41,141 bases of DNA from a virus, in IMG/VR virus record IMGVR_UViG_3300027861_000065, positions 1-41,141 of that record, one strand, 5' to 3'. This document shows positions 19,231 to 29,002 of the stretch, one piece after another (the first letter of the stretch is position 1; every line of letters starts with the position of its first letter). The notes below the pieces were generated by a model that had not been told where the DNA came from, made no database searches, and saw nothing but the letters and a program-made list of their open reading frames with translations. A program made the position numbers and the translations under genes.

Positions 19231-19301
19231 TATTATCTCCTTCGTGTTCGATGGTTTATGTTCTCGTCTAAGATATCAGCTAAACCAATTTAGGTTAACA
19301 T

Positions 19302-22175
19302 TTAATTTATAATCCAGAATGTAATCGTTACGTTTCCGTTAAGAGCTGCGCCCCCATTGTTTTGGCAACGGCAAAGAAGCGTTCCGGCAGTCTCTGTAAT
19401 ACAACCTTCCAGGGTAATATCCGCATCATTAGAGCCTTCGTTACTAACTGTGCAGAGGATTCCACATCCAGATGTTACCTCACTATTTGTAATCGTAAAG
19501 TCAACATTAGCTGCTGCGGCCGTTGTTTGTCCTGTGAACGTGGCTACACCTACCCTAGCATTAAGCGTCAACGCCACTCCTGCGACGGAAGCGGTTGCCG
19601 GCTCCATTGACACGTCGCCTGCAGAAACAAAGGAAAGACCTCCGGTTCCTGCATTAACAACGGTTGTAGAAGCCCCTGTAATTGAACCGAAGGTCGAAGT
19701 ATGTGCCGTTGCTGATGCCCCGATCGTCACCCCGCCGGTTCCACAATCGATAACAGTAGAAGAAGCACCGGTAACATTTCCTAAGGTAATTGTTCTAGCC
19801 GCCGCACCGGTTCCCACATTGATATTTTGAGCGACCGCATCGTTACCTATGCTAATTGCAGCTCCTGCGGAGTTTATTTGAACCGTTGAAACGGAATCGA
19901 TTGTTACCGCCCCTGATAGAGCATTACCGATAGCAACAGCCCCCGTAGAACTTCCTGTGTTAATCGAAGTGTTAACATCCACAGAATCGTTAATCAGCGT
20001 GATACCGTCTAGATTGATAGTAGTAAGTCCATCGGCATTACCGGCACTTAGCGTTTTAGTTCCTGTACCAGTGAAAACATTTAGAGCCATGGTACCGGCT
20101 GCTCTATTACCAGAGGCAATCGACGTGGTATGTGTTCCTGAGGTACAAGCACCCGTAGCTATATTAGTCAGAACTTGTCCAACTTCTACCGCCCCGGTAT
20201 TAATATCTACAGTCTTAACAGAGTCTGCATTTGTTGTTGCTCCATCACCTCCGATAGCAATAGTGTCTGTTACAGCAGCAGTGACAACCGTTCCGCTACC
20301 AATTACTATATTACGGGTAGCCGTTGGAGCTATATTTCCAATCGTGATCCCTGTTGTGTCGGCTTCTTGTCCGATTAAGATACCTCCGGTACCTGCTCGA
20401 ATTTGCACACCGCCGTTTGCGGCACTGGCTTCAATTAAGATAGCGTCATTTTCAGTCTGAGTGGATGTTACGTTTACCGCACCACCAACGCCTTCAATGC
20501 TAAGATCGACCCCCGCACCTGTTACAGTCACATTTGAGGCTGTAGTACCATCGATTGAGAACCCTTCTCCAGCATCCAAAGTGATATCACTAGCTCCAGT
20601 AGTAGCCATCTGGATACCACCTGTTCCAGAATTAAATACTAGTTGAGACGCCCCTGTGACGTTACCCATGGTGATAACTCTCGCTGCGGCCCCCGTTCCT
20701 ATATTTATGTTTTGCGCGTCAGCATCATTACCAATTCCAATAACCCCCGCAGAACTGTTAATCTCAATAACACCGTCGGCATCGACAAGAACCGTATCAT
20801 CGGAATCAATGGTTATATCCCCTGTACCTGTAGAAGCAAGTTGGATACCCCCTGTTCCAGAGTTTAAAATAAGTTGAGTGGCAGAGGTTACATTACCGAT
20901 AGTGATAGCCCTTGAAGCTGCACCCGTGCCGATATTAATATTTTGAGCAACAGCGTCGTTGCCGATCCCAATAACTCCCGCCGATGAATTCAGTTCAAGA
21001 ACTCCGACAGCATCAAGAAGCAAAGCGTCTCCTGATGCAGCCGTGAGGTTACCTGTTCCTGCTGCTAAATCCAAAGAAGAAGTGGTATTGATTACACCGA
21101 CAGTAACCGCATGCGCAGCAGCACCCGTTCCGATGTTAACAACACCGGCACGAGTTCCGGTAACACAGTTAAAGGTTTGTGCTCCTCCTGCACCATTCCC
21201 TGAAAGCACGTTTACAGTGCTGTTAGCGGCAGAAGCACCTCCAGCTATGTTAACTGTCTGTGCGCTTGTATTTACACCGTTGCCGATAGAGATTGTGTTC
21301 CCGTCAACACCGGCTCCAATATTAATAGTTTTAGCACCGTCAGTATTGGCGATATCCATCGTCATGATGCCGTCGGACCCACCTATCGTGAATGTACCTG
21401 TCTGCGACGTTCCACCAATATCTACCGTACCCGTCGTTGTTGATGCACCGATATTATAGGTAGAAGCTCCAACGCCATCTAAAGCAAAGTTTCCTGTTCC
21501 AACAGTCATAACGATCTCACAAGCGCCTGTATTCGATCCTATGCCTATCGTATGAGCTGCCGCCGAGTTTGCAATATTTATATCTCTGGCCGTCGTTCCA
21601 ACACCTAAGTTTACAGCGTTGGCGGCGTTATCTGTACCAAGATTTAGTGCTCCACCAGTACAATTTACAGCTCCCGTTGTTGTAAGAGTTGTGAAGCTTC
21701 CGGCCGCTGGAGTACCGCTTCCGATTGCGGGAGGAGCAGCAAAAACAGACGTGACATTAGCAGCCGTCACTGCTCTTTCGGTATCAACACCAGCAACAGC
21801 TTCTGCGGTAGTACAGATTTCTATAATCCCTCGGTTAGCCGTTGTAGCATCTAAAGCACCCGCTAAAACTACCGCTGACAATCCAAAAGGTGTGACAGCA
21901 CGTTCGGTGTCCGTACCAGTCGTCGTTTCAGCTTGCGTTGCGAGTTCGACGATTCCGGACACTGTAGTGCTAGCAGCTTGGTTTCCACCGGTATCCCATA
22001 TACCGCCGCCCATATGATTGTATAACACAGAAGGAGTTACACTTTCGTCAACTACTGTAAAACCTATCGGATAATTTGTATCTCCAGTTGCAGGAGCACG
22101 ATTCCAAACAGATGGAGGCTCTTGAACCGTTATGAATGGTGCGCTTCTTCCCACGCATTGTCTTGGACCAGGCAT
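19302..22175 (-). CDS. Giant repeat-rich tail fibre/spike
   Basis: The 957-residue protein starts after AAAGGAGGG. Residues 1-100 are a folded head (SVWNRAPATGDTNYPIGFTVVDES, TVSGIVELATQAETTTGTDTERAVTPFGLS), the virion-attachment region. The rest is dozens of short units such as QNINIGTGAAARTITLGNVTGAS and LILNSGTGGIQLASTG, predicted as beta-helix or shaft. The end (GILCTVSNEGSNDADITLEGCI) has several Cys and may be a capping or cell-contact domain. It is very low in charged residues. It stands alone with an own promoter possible in the 88 bases upstream. Confidence 0.83.
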   Translation of the reverse strand: MPGPRQCVGRSAPFITVQEPPSVWNRAPATGDTNYPIGFTVVDESVTPSVLYNHMGGGIWDTGGNQAASTTVSGIVELATQAETTTGTDTERAVTPFGLSAVVLAGALDATTANRGIIEICTTAEAVAGVDTERAVTAANVTSVFAAPPAIGSGTPAAGSFTTLTTTGAVNCTGGALNLGTDNAANAVNLGVGTTARDINIANSAAAHTIGIGSNTGACEIVMTVGTGNFALDGVGASTYNIGASTTTGTVDIGGTSQTGTFTIGGSDGIMTMDIANTDGAKTINIGAGVDGNTISIGNGVNTSAQTVNIAGGASAANSTVNVLSGNGAGGAQTFNCVTGTRAGVVNIGTGAAAHAVTVGVINTTSSLDLAAGTGNLTAASGDALLLDAVGVLELNSSAGVIGIGNDAVAQNINIGTGAASRAITIGNVTSATQLILNSGTGGIQLASTGTGDITIDSDDTVLVDADGVIEINSSAGVIGIGNDADAQNINIGTGAAARVITMGNVTGASQLVFNSGTGGIQMATTGASDITLDAGEGFSIDGTTASNVTVTGAGVDLSIEGVGGAVNVTSTQTENDAILIEASAANGGVQIRAGTGGILIGQEADTTGITIGNIAPTATRNIVIGSGTVVTAAVTDTIAIGGDGATTNADSVKTVDINTGAVEVGQVLTNIATGACTSGTHTTSIASGNRAAGTMALNVFTGTGTKTLSAGNADGLTTINLDGITLINDSVDVNTSINTGSSTGAVAIGNALSGAVTIDSVSTVQINSAGAAISIGNDAVAQNINVGTGAAARTITLGNVTGASSTVIDCGTGGVTIGASATAHTSTFGSITGASTTVVNAGTGGLSFVSAGDVSMEPATASVAGVALTLNARVGVATFTGQTTAAAANVDFTITNSEVTSGCGILCTVSNEGSNDADITLEGCITETAGTLLCRCQNNGGAALNGNVTITFWIIN

Positions 22176-22263
22176 CTTATCCCTCCTTTTTCTCGGGCTT
22201 TTGATATCAAGTTAAGATTTTTAATGATAAATAACAAGAAGAATTAAAATATTTCTTAATAGA

Positions 22264-22292
22264 TTGCTTTATTCAGCATCTTGTGGTATAAT
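22264..22292 (+). promoter_or_regulatory. Strong promoter of the reversed HTH gene
   Basis: TTGCTT (22264-22269), 17 bp, TATAAT (22287-22292). The start site would be about 22299-22300, that is, at the ATG itself, so the mRNA would be leaderless or nearly so. Confidence 0.8.
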
Positions 22293-22299
22293 AAGAAGT

Positions 22300-22497
22300 A
22301 TGGACGAGTACCTAAAACCTAGTGAAGTAGCTCGAATACTTAAAGTAACAACTAGGACTGTTAATAATATGGTCCGGGATGGAACTTTGAGAGCTGTAAC
22401 AATTCGAGGTAAAGATCGAAAAAGCTACAGAATCTTATCAGGAGAACTAGACAGATTCGTATCCGAAGAATATGAAAAACAATCTACTTCTTCTTAG
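22300..22497 (+). CDS. Excisionase/MerR-like HTH regulator, reversed in the late block
   Basis: The 65-residue protein reads YLKPSEVARILKVTTRTVNNMVRDGTLRAVTIRGKDRKSYRI, a winged HTH of the excisionase (helix_turn_helix_17) kind, then LSGELDRFVSEEY. ATG 22300 is chosen since the promoter TATAAT ends 7 bases before; a longer frame from 22264 would begin in the -35. Only weak AAGAAG precedes it. It is the sole plus-strand gene within about 28 kb of minus genes, so it is probably an independently expressed 'moron', such as a lysogeny or superinfection regulator. No integrase is present. Confidence 0.78.
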   Translation: MDEYLKPSEVARILKVTTRTVNNMVRDGTLRAVTIRGKDRKSYRILSGELDRFVSEEYEKQSTSS

Positions 22498-22565
22498 GTT
22501 TCTTTTTGGTTTTTTTCTTATGGGTAGCAAAGAGATATTCTAACTCTGGAAGAGGTTTTTTTTTC

Positions 22566-23837
22566 TTACTTTTTTTTGGCTTTTTTGGCACGTTTTTTCT
22601 CCTCTTTTATCCTTTGCTGTTTTTCTTTAAGGAGTTTTTCAGGATACTCGAATCTGCTATATACTTGTTTGAATTTACCGCTGTATTCCTTACCTTTTCC
22701 ACCCCTTTCCTTTTGAAGCTTTTGAATGAGTTTGAACATTCCGGCTCCTCTTGACGGGTCTCCCTCACTCCAGTTTCCATAGAAATTGCCACCGGTGGTT
22801 TTAGCTAAGAAGTTAACCTCTTCCATGTCTTTTATGAAACTTTCAGGAATCTCATCGTACATGTAATTTGTACCATCATTGAATTTAAATTGAAGTCTAT
22901 TTGTACCTGATTCGTATCCCACCCAATTAAGTGGCCCGGATCTATGTTCTTCGGGAATAGCTTCCATTAATCTTTCATAGAGATCTAAAACCTCATCTTC
23001 GTTGTCAGGAATAGGAGTAAGATTTTCTGACTTTATGATCTTCTTTTTCCCATCGACATCAACTTTCGCTGTCTTTCCGGGAAGTTTTTCTATAGTTCCG
23101 AAATCACCTTCTTCAGTAATTACTCTTTTACCCACTTCGGGAGCATCTATCTTGGTACCCGGAATCTTCTCGCCTTCACGTGCATATTGTGCCGCCTCTT
23201 TTATGATCTGCTCACCGGGTTTCCCGAATTCCTTCTCTAAATCACCTAGAAGAGTAGGGTGAAGTTTTTTGACAGCATTAACAACTTGATCATCGGTTGC
23301 TTGAGCTGCTAAAGAATCGATGAGTTTACCTTGTCCTCCATACCCACCTCTTCGTTTGAATATTTCATGACTTGCTTTTTTATCTGCTAAAGTAGCACCT
23401 AAGGCTTCAACCCCTGCAACTTCAGCCCCCATAGCTTCAGCAACGGGAGCTGTGGCAGTCTCTGCAGCTTTTGGTGCGGCACCACCTAAGAATCTTTGAA
23501 GAGCGGGAAATCGAGATAGCATTTGAGGAGCCATTCTTGCAAGCAAACCAGCACCAAAAGCCATTCCGCCTAGTTTTAGACCACTACTAACAAGTTGCTT
23601 TGTTACTTCTCTTTTTCTTTCTTTCTGTCTTTCAGAAACGCTACTAGATGCGTCAAAATCCTCACCGGCTTCCCTCTCCATTTTCTGTGAAAGATGAGAT
23701 AAAATTCCCCCGGTAGAATATCCTTGTTTTTTAGCCTTCCTTACTCTCGGAGCAAGTTTAGGAATTTTTTTAATCAAATGATTTAATATCTCTTCTTCTC
23801 CATGTCCCTGGGCTAGTGCTTGAAAAATAGGATTCAT
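22566..23837 (-). CDS. Virion/ejection protein with KTSC-like domain; possible frameshifted C-terminal tail
   Basis: The 423-residue product has an N-terminal helical part (AQGHGEEEILNHLIKKIPKL), a hydrophobic Ala/Gly stretch at about 80-150 (GGMAFGAGLLARMAPQML), a beta region at 230-270, and near 300-370 a KTSC-like domain (VGYESGTNRLQFKFNDG, YMYDEIPESFIKDM, GGNFYGNW). It ends AKKAKKK in an A8 run. One base fewer there would extend it by about 25 residues (PLPELEYLFATHKKK and a Lys tail) to a stop at 22484, overlapping the HTH gene. Position after two other helical virion genes suggests an ejected internal protein like those of P22. Confidence 0.68.
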   Translation of the reverse strand: MNPIFQALAQGHGEEEILNHLIKKIPKLAPRVRKAKKQGYSTGGILSHLSQKMEREAGEDFDASSSVSERQKERKREVTKQLVSSGLKLGGMAFGAGLLARMAPQMLSRFPALQRFLGGAAPKAAETATAPVAEAMGAEVAGVEALGATLADKKASHEIFKRRGGYGGQGKLIDSLAAQATDDQVVNAVKKLHPTLLGDLEKEFGKPGEQIIKEAAQYAREGEKIPGTKIDAPEVGKRVITEEGDFGTIEKLPGKTAKVDVDGKKKIIKSENLTPIPDNEDEVLDLYERLMEAIPEEHRSGPLNWVGYESGTNRLQFKFNDGTNYMYDEIPESFIKDMEEVNFLAKTTGGNFYGNWSEGDPSRGAGMFKLIQKLQKERGGKGKEYSGKFKQVYSRFEYPEKLLKEKQQRIKEEKKRAKKAKKK

Positions 23838-23838
23838 T

Positions 23839-25269
23839 TTATTTTGCCCCCTTAAGATAATCCCAAATTCTTGATGGTTCTTGGAAAATCCAAGGAAGAG
23901 AGTCTCTAGGAGCTTGTGTAAGTTCAGCTATTTCAGATTGTTGATCGGAATCTAGTTCAAGCCCCTTATCCATTGCTTTAACTACTGCATCATAGTAATG
24001 CTGCCAACCTAATCCGTTTTCTCTTCTTAACTCTTCCCTTAACCCGAGTAAAGAAACATTAGGGTTTACATTTTTAACTAGAAAATCCGAATATTTATCT
24101 GTTATTTGATTTATTAACCCCGGTTTTGATTTCACCATATCATCATAAGTAGGGTAGTCTTCATCTAAAAACATTGAAGACATCGGATCTAAACGCTCTT
24201 CTTTATAAGGTAATTTAGGTAGAGATTGTGCTTCTTGCATTCCTGATTTATCCATTGGTTTTATCAACATCTCTGCTTCAAATGGTGTTGCACCTTCCGC
24301 TATAAGATCTTCTCTTATTCTGTCACTAAAACCAGCTTCTACGATAGGCCGTATCAAAGGTTCTAATCTTTTTAAAGCCTTTGCGCGGTGTTTACCGCCC
24401 CTGGCCATCCCGGAAATAAATCCGGGAAGATTTGCTCTCTCATACGCTTTATAAGCTCTGGTGAACTCGTTGTAGTCTTTTTGAGTTTTTCTATACCAAT
24501 CCTCTTGGCTTAATCCTTGGTTTTGATACTTTTGACCAATTCTAAGAAAATCATTGATATTGTTTGGAGTGGTGGTTTTAGAAGGTAGACGACTTTTTAC
24601 AAAATCATAAAGTTCCTGTGTTTCCCCTATCTCGGATTTTGTTTTAGCTTCGCTTGCTTGTTGAAGCATTGCGTTTATTTGCGCTTGTGGAAGACCGGAA
24701 ATTTGTTGAAGAGCTTTTTCGTACGGTTGTTTTGTCAACATTGATAACCGCAAAGCATACGGATTCATACCACCGCCTGTAGCTTGTGGCCCACCTGTTG
24801 GTTGAGTAACACCAGCCCCAGGTGGTTGAGTAACACCAGCCCCAGGTGGTTGAAGAATACCACCCATACCACCACCGTCACCCGTCATTTCTAAAGGTGC
24901 AACAGCATTAGGTTGCCCTCCATCACCTGGTTCTATAGGAGGTTGTTGACCACCTCCACCTCCACCATTCTGACTGAAATCCATATTTAAGACAGCGTAT
25001 TGTAAATGTGGAGGAAGTACAGTTTGTGCAAGCTTGTCCGCACCTGGAACCCCTGCCATAGCCTGCCCCCATTTCATGCTAATTGCTCTAGGATCATCTC
25101 CTGGTCCTAAAGATTCTTTGAATTTCTGCAATGCACTTTGCTGCATACGACCAGCCATACGCAATTGAGGATCAGGGAGATTCTTAGATAATCCCTCGCC
25201 AAAAGCCGCGCCCATCTCACGACCTAGACGGCCCTGAGTAGTCTCTGGTAATTGAAACATTTGGACCAT
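23839..25269 (-). CDS. Internal virion (DNA-ejection type) protein
   Basis: The 476-residue product, starting after AAGGAG, has an amphipathic N-terminus, a Gly/Pro/Gln-rich linker (residues about 100-165, including GAGVTQPP twice from a 24-bp DNA repeat), then a long helical region (LTKQPYEKALQQISGL, FTRAYKAYERANLPGF and onwards). Flexible plus helical layout, with neighbours alike, fits P22 gp20/gp16-type proteins that leave the capsid to form a channel. No lytic motif is seen. Confidence 0.6.
   Translation of the reverse strand: MVQMFQLPETTQGRLGREMGAAFGEGLSKNLPDPQLRMAGRMQQSALQKFKESLGPGDDPRAISMKWGQAMAGVPGADKLAQTVLPPHLQYAVLNMDFSQNGGGGGGQQPPIEPGDGGQPNAVAPLEMTGDGGGMGGILQPPGAGVTQPPGAGVTQPTGGPQATGGGMNPYALRLSMLTKQPYEKALQQISGLPQAQINAMLQQASEAKTKSEIGETQELYDFVKSRLPSKTTTPNNINDFLRIGQKYQNQGLSQEDWYRKTQKDYNEFTRAYKAYERANLPGFISGMARGGKHRAKALKRLEPLIRPIVEAGFSDRIREDLIAEGATPFEAEMLIKPMDKSGMQEAQSLPKLPYKEERLDPMSSMFLDEDYPTYDDMVKSKPGLINQITDKYSDFLVKNVNPNVSLLGLREELRRENGLGWQHYYDAVVKAMDKGLELDSDQQSEIAELTQAPRDSLPWIFQEPSRIWDYLKGAK
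24800..24847. repeat. Two direct 24-bp repeats in the ejection-type gene
   Basis: 24800-24823 and 24824-24847 are identical (GGTTGAGTAAC, then ACCAGCCCCAGGT) and encode a doubled TQPPGAGV-type octapeptide, in frame. Confidence 0.93.
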
Positions 25270-25280
25270 AATAATTCTCC

Positions 25281-25943
25281 TTACTTATTCCACCAATCGG
25301 AAAACATCTTTCCAGCTTGTTCTATTCCCGGCATTCCCTTTTCCATCCATTTACCAGCTGCTGCATATCCTGGGGCTGCTGATCCTGGTTGGTAAGAATA
25401 TGCGAAAGGTTGAGCTCCCATTGCCTGACCTGACATACCGCTGTATTGTCTCATGATATCTCTGATCGCGTTCTGTTGAAGTCCTGCTTTCATACCTGCA
25501 AGATCAGTCTGTAACCGGCCGCCGGCAGCACTTAACGATTGACCAAAACCGCTCGATGACAATGCACCTCCCATAGGATCTGCACCGGCAAACCTTTCCG
25601 CTATCCCCGGTACTGTTTGCTGTTCGAATTGCTGTAGGTGGGGAGCTTCGAATCGTTGATATGCCGCGCTAGAAGGGTCGAGCATTTGCTGCAATCCTGA
25701 CATCCCCTGTCCGAATGCTTGACCGACCTGGCCTTCAGGTCCAAGCATCTGCAACTGTCGACTTAAATGCTCAAGTTGTTCGGGGTTCATGGCTTCAAGC
25801 TTTCTTATCATATCCTTTTTACCACCAAAACCACCAAGCAGTCCAAGAACACCACCTATCGCCATGCCAGCCGGACCACCTGCTGCACCTGCTATAGCGC
25901 CCGTTCCTGCACCTGCTGCACCCGCACCAAAATCATAAGCCAT
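25281..25943 (-). CDS. Gly/Ala-rich membrane-active ejection protein
   Basis: The 220-residue protein begins with an Ala/Gly-rich hydrophobic run (residues 5-38, GxxxG-rich, GMAIGGVLGLLGG), which can insert in membrane, then a helical body with ERFAGADPMGGALSSSGFGQ and LQTDLAGMKAGLQQNA, as in phage proteins next to P22-like tail genes (gp7 type). It likely helps DNA cross the envelope. Confidence 0.66.
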   Translation of the reverse strand: MAYDFGAGAAGAGTGAIAGAAGGPAGMAIGGVLGLLGGFGGKKDMIRKLEAMNPEQLEHLSRQLQMLGPEGQVGQAFGQGMSGLQQMLDPSSAAYQRFEAPHLQQFEQQTVPGIAERFAGADPMGGALSSSGFGQSLSAAGGRLQTDLAGMKAGLQQNAIRDIMRQYSGMSGQAMGAQPFAYSYQPGSAAPGYAAAGKWMEKGMPGIEQAGKMFSDWWNK

Positions 25944-25952
25944 TGTAATCTC

Positions 25953-26417
25953 CTATTTTGTATACTCCATTACAACTGTCGTTTCTCGGTAATTCGATAA
26001 ATCCGACGTCGTGGTTACTATAATGTCTGTAACATCCGCTGCAAGCTCTGTCCCAGGAGCTAAGGGACGAAAACTAATCGAAGATGGATCGGTAGATGCC
26101 CCGTACAGATTTGTCAATCTGGCCGTGCTTGTAAGCTCTACATTGTGCTGTACTCTTTTTGTTGCATTATTCGGCAAAGCCCCAAAGTCAACCACTTTCC
26201 TGTATACATTCTTTGTTGATTGCGGGTCAACAGAATCAAAATATTTCTGGAATGTTGCCGATTCTTCGGGTACATATAATCCACCGCCTTTAGAATTAAC
26301 GGCATCAACAATATTTTGATATTCCCTTTCGAATAACTCAATGAATTCCTCGAAGTTATCCGGGAAGTCCGGAACACTAACTTGATTGGCTACTAAAGGC
26401 TGATCGCTGCTATTCAT
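25953..26417 (-). CDS. Tail-associated structural protein
   Basis: The 154-residue product starts by ATGA overlap with the nozzle gene; a longer frame from 26447 lies in that gene. It has an N-terminal helix (FPDNFEEFIELFEREYQNIVDAVNSK) and beta-rich C-terminal sequence (YRKVVDFGALPNNATKRVQH, VTDIIVTTTSDLSNY). The motif of a 'K-V-V-D-F-G-x-LPN' strand pair is common in phage fibre-linked proteins. Probably attaches to the nozzle. Confidence 0.65.
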   Translation of the reverse strand: MNSSDQPLVANQVSVPDFPDNFEEFIELFEREYQNIVDAVNSKGGGLYVPEESATFQKYFDSVDPQSTKNVYRKVVDFGALPNNATKRVQHNVELTSTARLTNLYGASTDPSSISFRPLAPGTELAADVTDIIVTTTSDLSNYRETTVVMEYTK

Positions 26418-29002
26418 GATGACAACGAGCCTCCAGGTTTCACCCACAAGATTAAAGCATTGAGTTCAAAGGGTTTATCTAAAATAGTCCTGTCATTCAT
26501 CTGTACTTCATCATACGTTATCTCTAAAGAAATAAATTTACCAAAGACAGTCGAATAAAACCTGTTCCAGACTATTGCGGAAATAGGATCGTTAAACAAA
26601 GGATTTTCTTGGGTTGGGAGATTGTTTTGACCCACTTGTAAATTCCCCGTTTCTCTAATGGCGGTATCTGCGTACACATTTACGTTAATCTGACCCGTTG
26701 TCGTCTTATCCGTAAGGAAATCAACGTATCCCATCTTTGTTTGCTTCCCTTCCATTGTGAATGGATTGAAATCCTTAGTCACAATTTTCATCCTAGGTAA
26801 TAGCGTCGCTGTTCCTTGTCCTATATATGTCCCTGTCCCGCTTGCAGGTGTGTAAGAAAAGCTGTCGTTATAACTGGAAGCATCCCATTTACTTATCTTT
26901 ATAGTATCCGGATCATACGCAGGAGAAACAATAGTCTGAACACGATATATTTCATCATTTAGGTCCGTGGTTACATCAGCAGAGGTTGTGGTATCGATAA
27001 AGTCTAAATTCTCAAGATAGATAAGATCATCATCTTGAAGATTGTGATTAACAATTGTAAGCTCAAGAGGATCTGCTGTTCGGTCAATACCTGTTATGGA
27101 TAAAGATTTTTCATCTTCTGAATGATATCCGTAAAAATGAATGAATCCTTGTTGATTTCCACAAACAACAAAAGGAAATTCTGATTGTCCTTCAGGATCT
27201 CTCCAGAATACCTCAAAATCTCCCCATAATATATCTGTACGACTCCATAAAATCTGGTTTAGACTATAATACCTACCGAAAACAGTGACGTTATTTCTGA
27301 AAATAGCCCATGTATCATTGCGATAATTATACACCAAGGTTTTATTTGGAAACACAGAATCACTATTTGTTTCTGTGGCATCATTATAGCACCAATACAC
27401 AAGTTCTTTTTTAAACTCTCTTACCCCATGAACCCTTGTTAAACCTTGGTTATCGTTTCTAAAACCGAAAACCACGTCAGGTATCTTTAAATCTATCCGT
27501 TGTGTTCCTTGAGAAGTAGCACTAATTATCGCCCTATCCCCTACCCCTAACACACCCTCGTCAAATAAGATACTTGCAAACTGACTCTCCGACCCTAAAT
27601 CCGAAGATATCCTTTCCCAAACAAAAGGAAGACCATAATCTCCGACATAACGAAGTTGCCAGGTTGTTCTTTCAAAGAACACTATCATAACATTTTTATA
27701 GAAAATAGCAGAGATGATCGCCTCACTTGTTGGAGCATCGATAAATCCTCCACGACCAAAGATTGAAGCGTCCCAAGCTCCTGATTGCGTAGGATCGCCA
27801 ACTTGAGAGAAACGTAAACGATTAAAATATTGTGTAGCAGTAGCTCTGGTCGCTCCTTCAAAAACATTGAAAGCTAAAAGTCTACCGTAGTAAGGAATAA
27901 GGATCTTCGCAGAAAACAACCAAGAGCTTTCGTATTTGTAGTTCACGGTTACTGTAGAGATAGCAGACCCCATAACAGGGTTTACCACCAAGTTTATAGC
28001 CCCGGAAGTGTAATCGATTGTTCCACTGCTTGTATTGGGCGATCCTTTTAACGTTCCGTCTCTGTTAGGATCTGTCCATATTGTATCAGGATCGGTACCA
28101 TTACTCATCGTAATCGTTACTGTTCCGGGAACAATAGGAGCACCGCCAAGAACAACAATTGTATCAACATAAGGACTTGCGCCTGCAGGATTATTAGTAA
28201 GTGCCTGATTATTTACCTGAGTACTAGCAATCGATGGTTCGAAATCTGTCCATGTTGTTACCCCATCCGTATACCTCATCGGATTGCCTGTAGCATCAAG
28301 ATTGAAGTTCGTTATGAATAATTCTCTTGTCGCTGCATCAGAACCCCTAAAATTAGCACCGGAGAAAAACTGGGAATTAGAACCATTCCACGTAATCCCT
28401 GCAGTTGAAAGAAATTCGTTATAGTTTATCCCATCAAAAGCATAGCAATATTTGGTATCCCAAATTAATGTTTGTTCAAAATTAACATTAGGTCTTTCCC
28501 TCATAATGATGCCCATTGCCGGCAACGAAGGAAAATAATTAAAATCAGCACTGATAGCCACCGCACCCACTGCAGCAGGATTAAACTCTAAATTAATCTC
28601 ACCGGTAGCATAGTTTACGTATGAACCCGTAGCATCTCCTTTACCTGTAACGGTAAAGGAACCATCCCCATCATCGGTGAAAGTGGCAGTGTCAGCACCG
28701 GCTATAGTGATCACCAATGAACCTGGTTCTATCTCCGGATTTTCTCCTGTAATAGCAAGAGTAACAAAAACATCAGCAATATTTGTTGTCGCTCCTGCTG
28801 ATGTGTTCCCTACCGCTTGACTAGTTAGAACTCGACGTAGGCGACCGATAAATTTCAATCCTTCTCGCTTTTTCACGCTATCACGCCATACATAAGCATT
28901 TTCCAACGTTGGAAATGCCTTATCTGGTAAGAGAAATGATTTCTTATCTATCTCTAAACCAACGTCAGATCCGGATATTACGAACGGTTGAAGCTTTGCC
29001 AT
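26414..29002 (-). CDS. Tail nozzle/hub protein (P22 gp10-like position)
   Basis: The 862-residue protein opens with VISGSDVGLEIDKKSFLLPDKAF, NAYVWRDSVKKREGLKFIGRL, the N-terminus usual for podovirus tail nozzle proteins. Two inserted Ig-like modules (about 60-145 and 265-350) share DDGDGSF/DPNRDGTL, VNYATGEINLEF / IDYTSGAINLVV. The later part is beta-propeller-like (FVWERISSDLG, WAIFRNNVTVFGRYYSLNQILW). It closes the tail below the adaptor. Ends overlap both neighbours. Confidence 0.72.
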   Translation of the reverse strand: MAKLQPFVISGSDVGLEIDKKSFLLPDKAFPTLENAYVWRDSVKKREGLKFIGRLRRVLTSQAVGNTSAGATTNIADVFVTLAITGENPEIEPGSLVITIAGADTATFTDDGDGSFTVTGKGDATGSYVNYATGEINLEFNPAAVGAVAISADFNYFPSLPAMGIIMRERPNVNFEQTLIWDTKYCYAFDGINYNEFLSTAGITWNGSNSQFFSGANFRGSDAATRELFITNFNLDATGNPMRYTDGVTTWTDFEPSIASTQVNNQALTNNPAGASPYVDTIVVLGGAPIVPGTVTITMSNGTDPDTIWTDPNRDGTLKGSPNTSSGTIDYTSGAINLVVNPVMGSAISTVTVNYKYESSWLFSAKILIPYYGRLLAFNVFEGATRATATQYFNRLRFSQVGDPTQSGAWDASIFGRGGFIDAPTSEAIISAIFYKNVMIVFFERTTWQLRYVGDYGLPFVWERISSDLGSESQFASILFDEGVLGVGDRAIISATSQGTQRIDLKIPDVVFGFRNDNQGLTRVHGVREFKKELVYWCYNDATETNSDSVFPNKTLVYNYRNDTWAIFRNNVTVFGRYYSLNQILWSRTDILWGDFEVFWRDPEGQSEFPFVVCGNQQGFIHFYGYHSEDEKSLSITGIDRTADPLELTIVNHNLQDDDLIYLENLDFIDTTTSADVTTDLNDEIYRVQTIVSPAYDPDTIKISKWDASSYNDSFSYTPASGTGTYIGQGTATLLPRMKIVTKDFNPFTMEGKQTKMGYVDFLTDKTTTGQINVNVYADTAIRETGNLQVGQNNLPTQENPLFNDPISAIVWNRFYSTVFGKFISLEITYDEVQMNDRTILDKPFELNALILWVKPGGSLSS

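Noticed and set aside
19357-22017. Several long plus-strand frames over the giant fibre gene
   Set aside because: Ala/Val/Pro-rich antisense frames caused by the repeats and Gly/Thr codon bias of the fibre; no starts with ribosome sites.
22300-22497. Excisionase implying an integrase and attachment site
   Set aside because: No tyrosine or serine recombinase motif appears anywhere in the window, so a general regulator is more likely.
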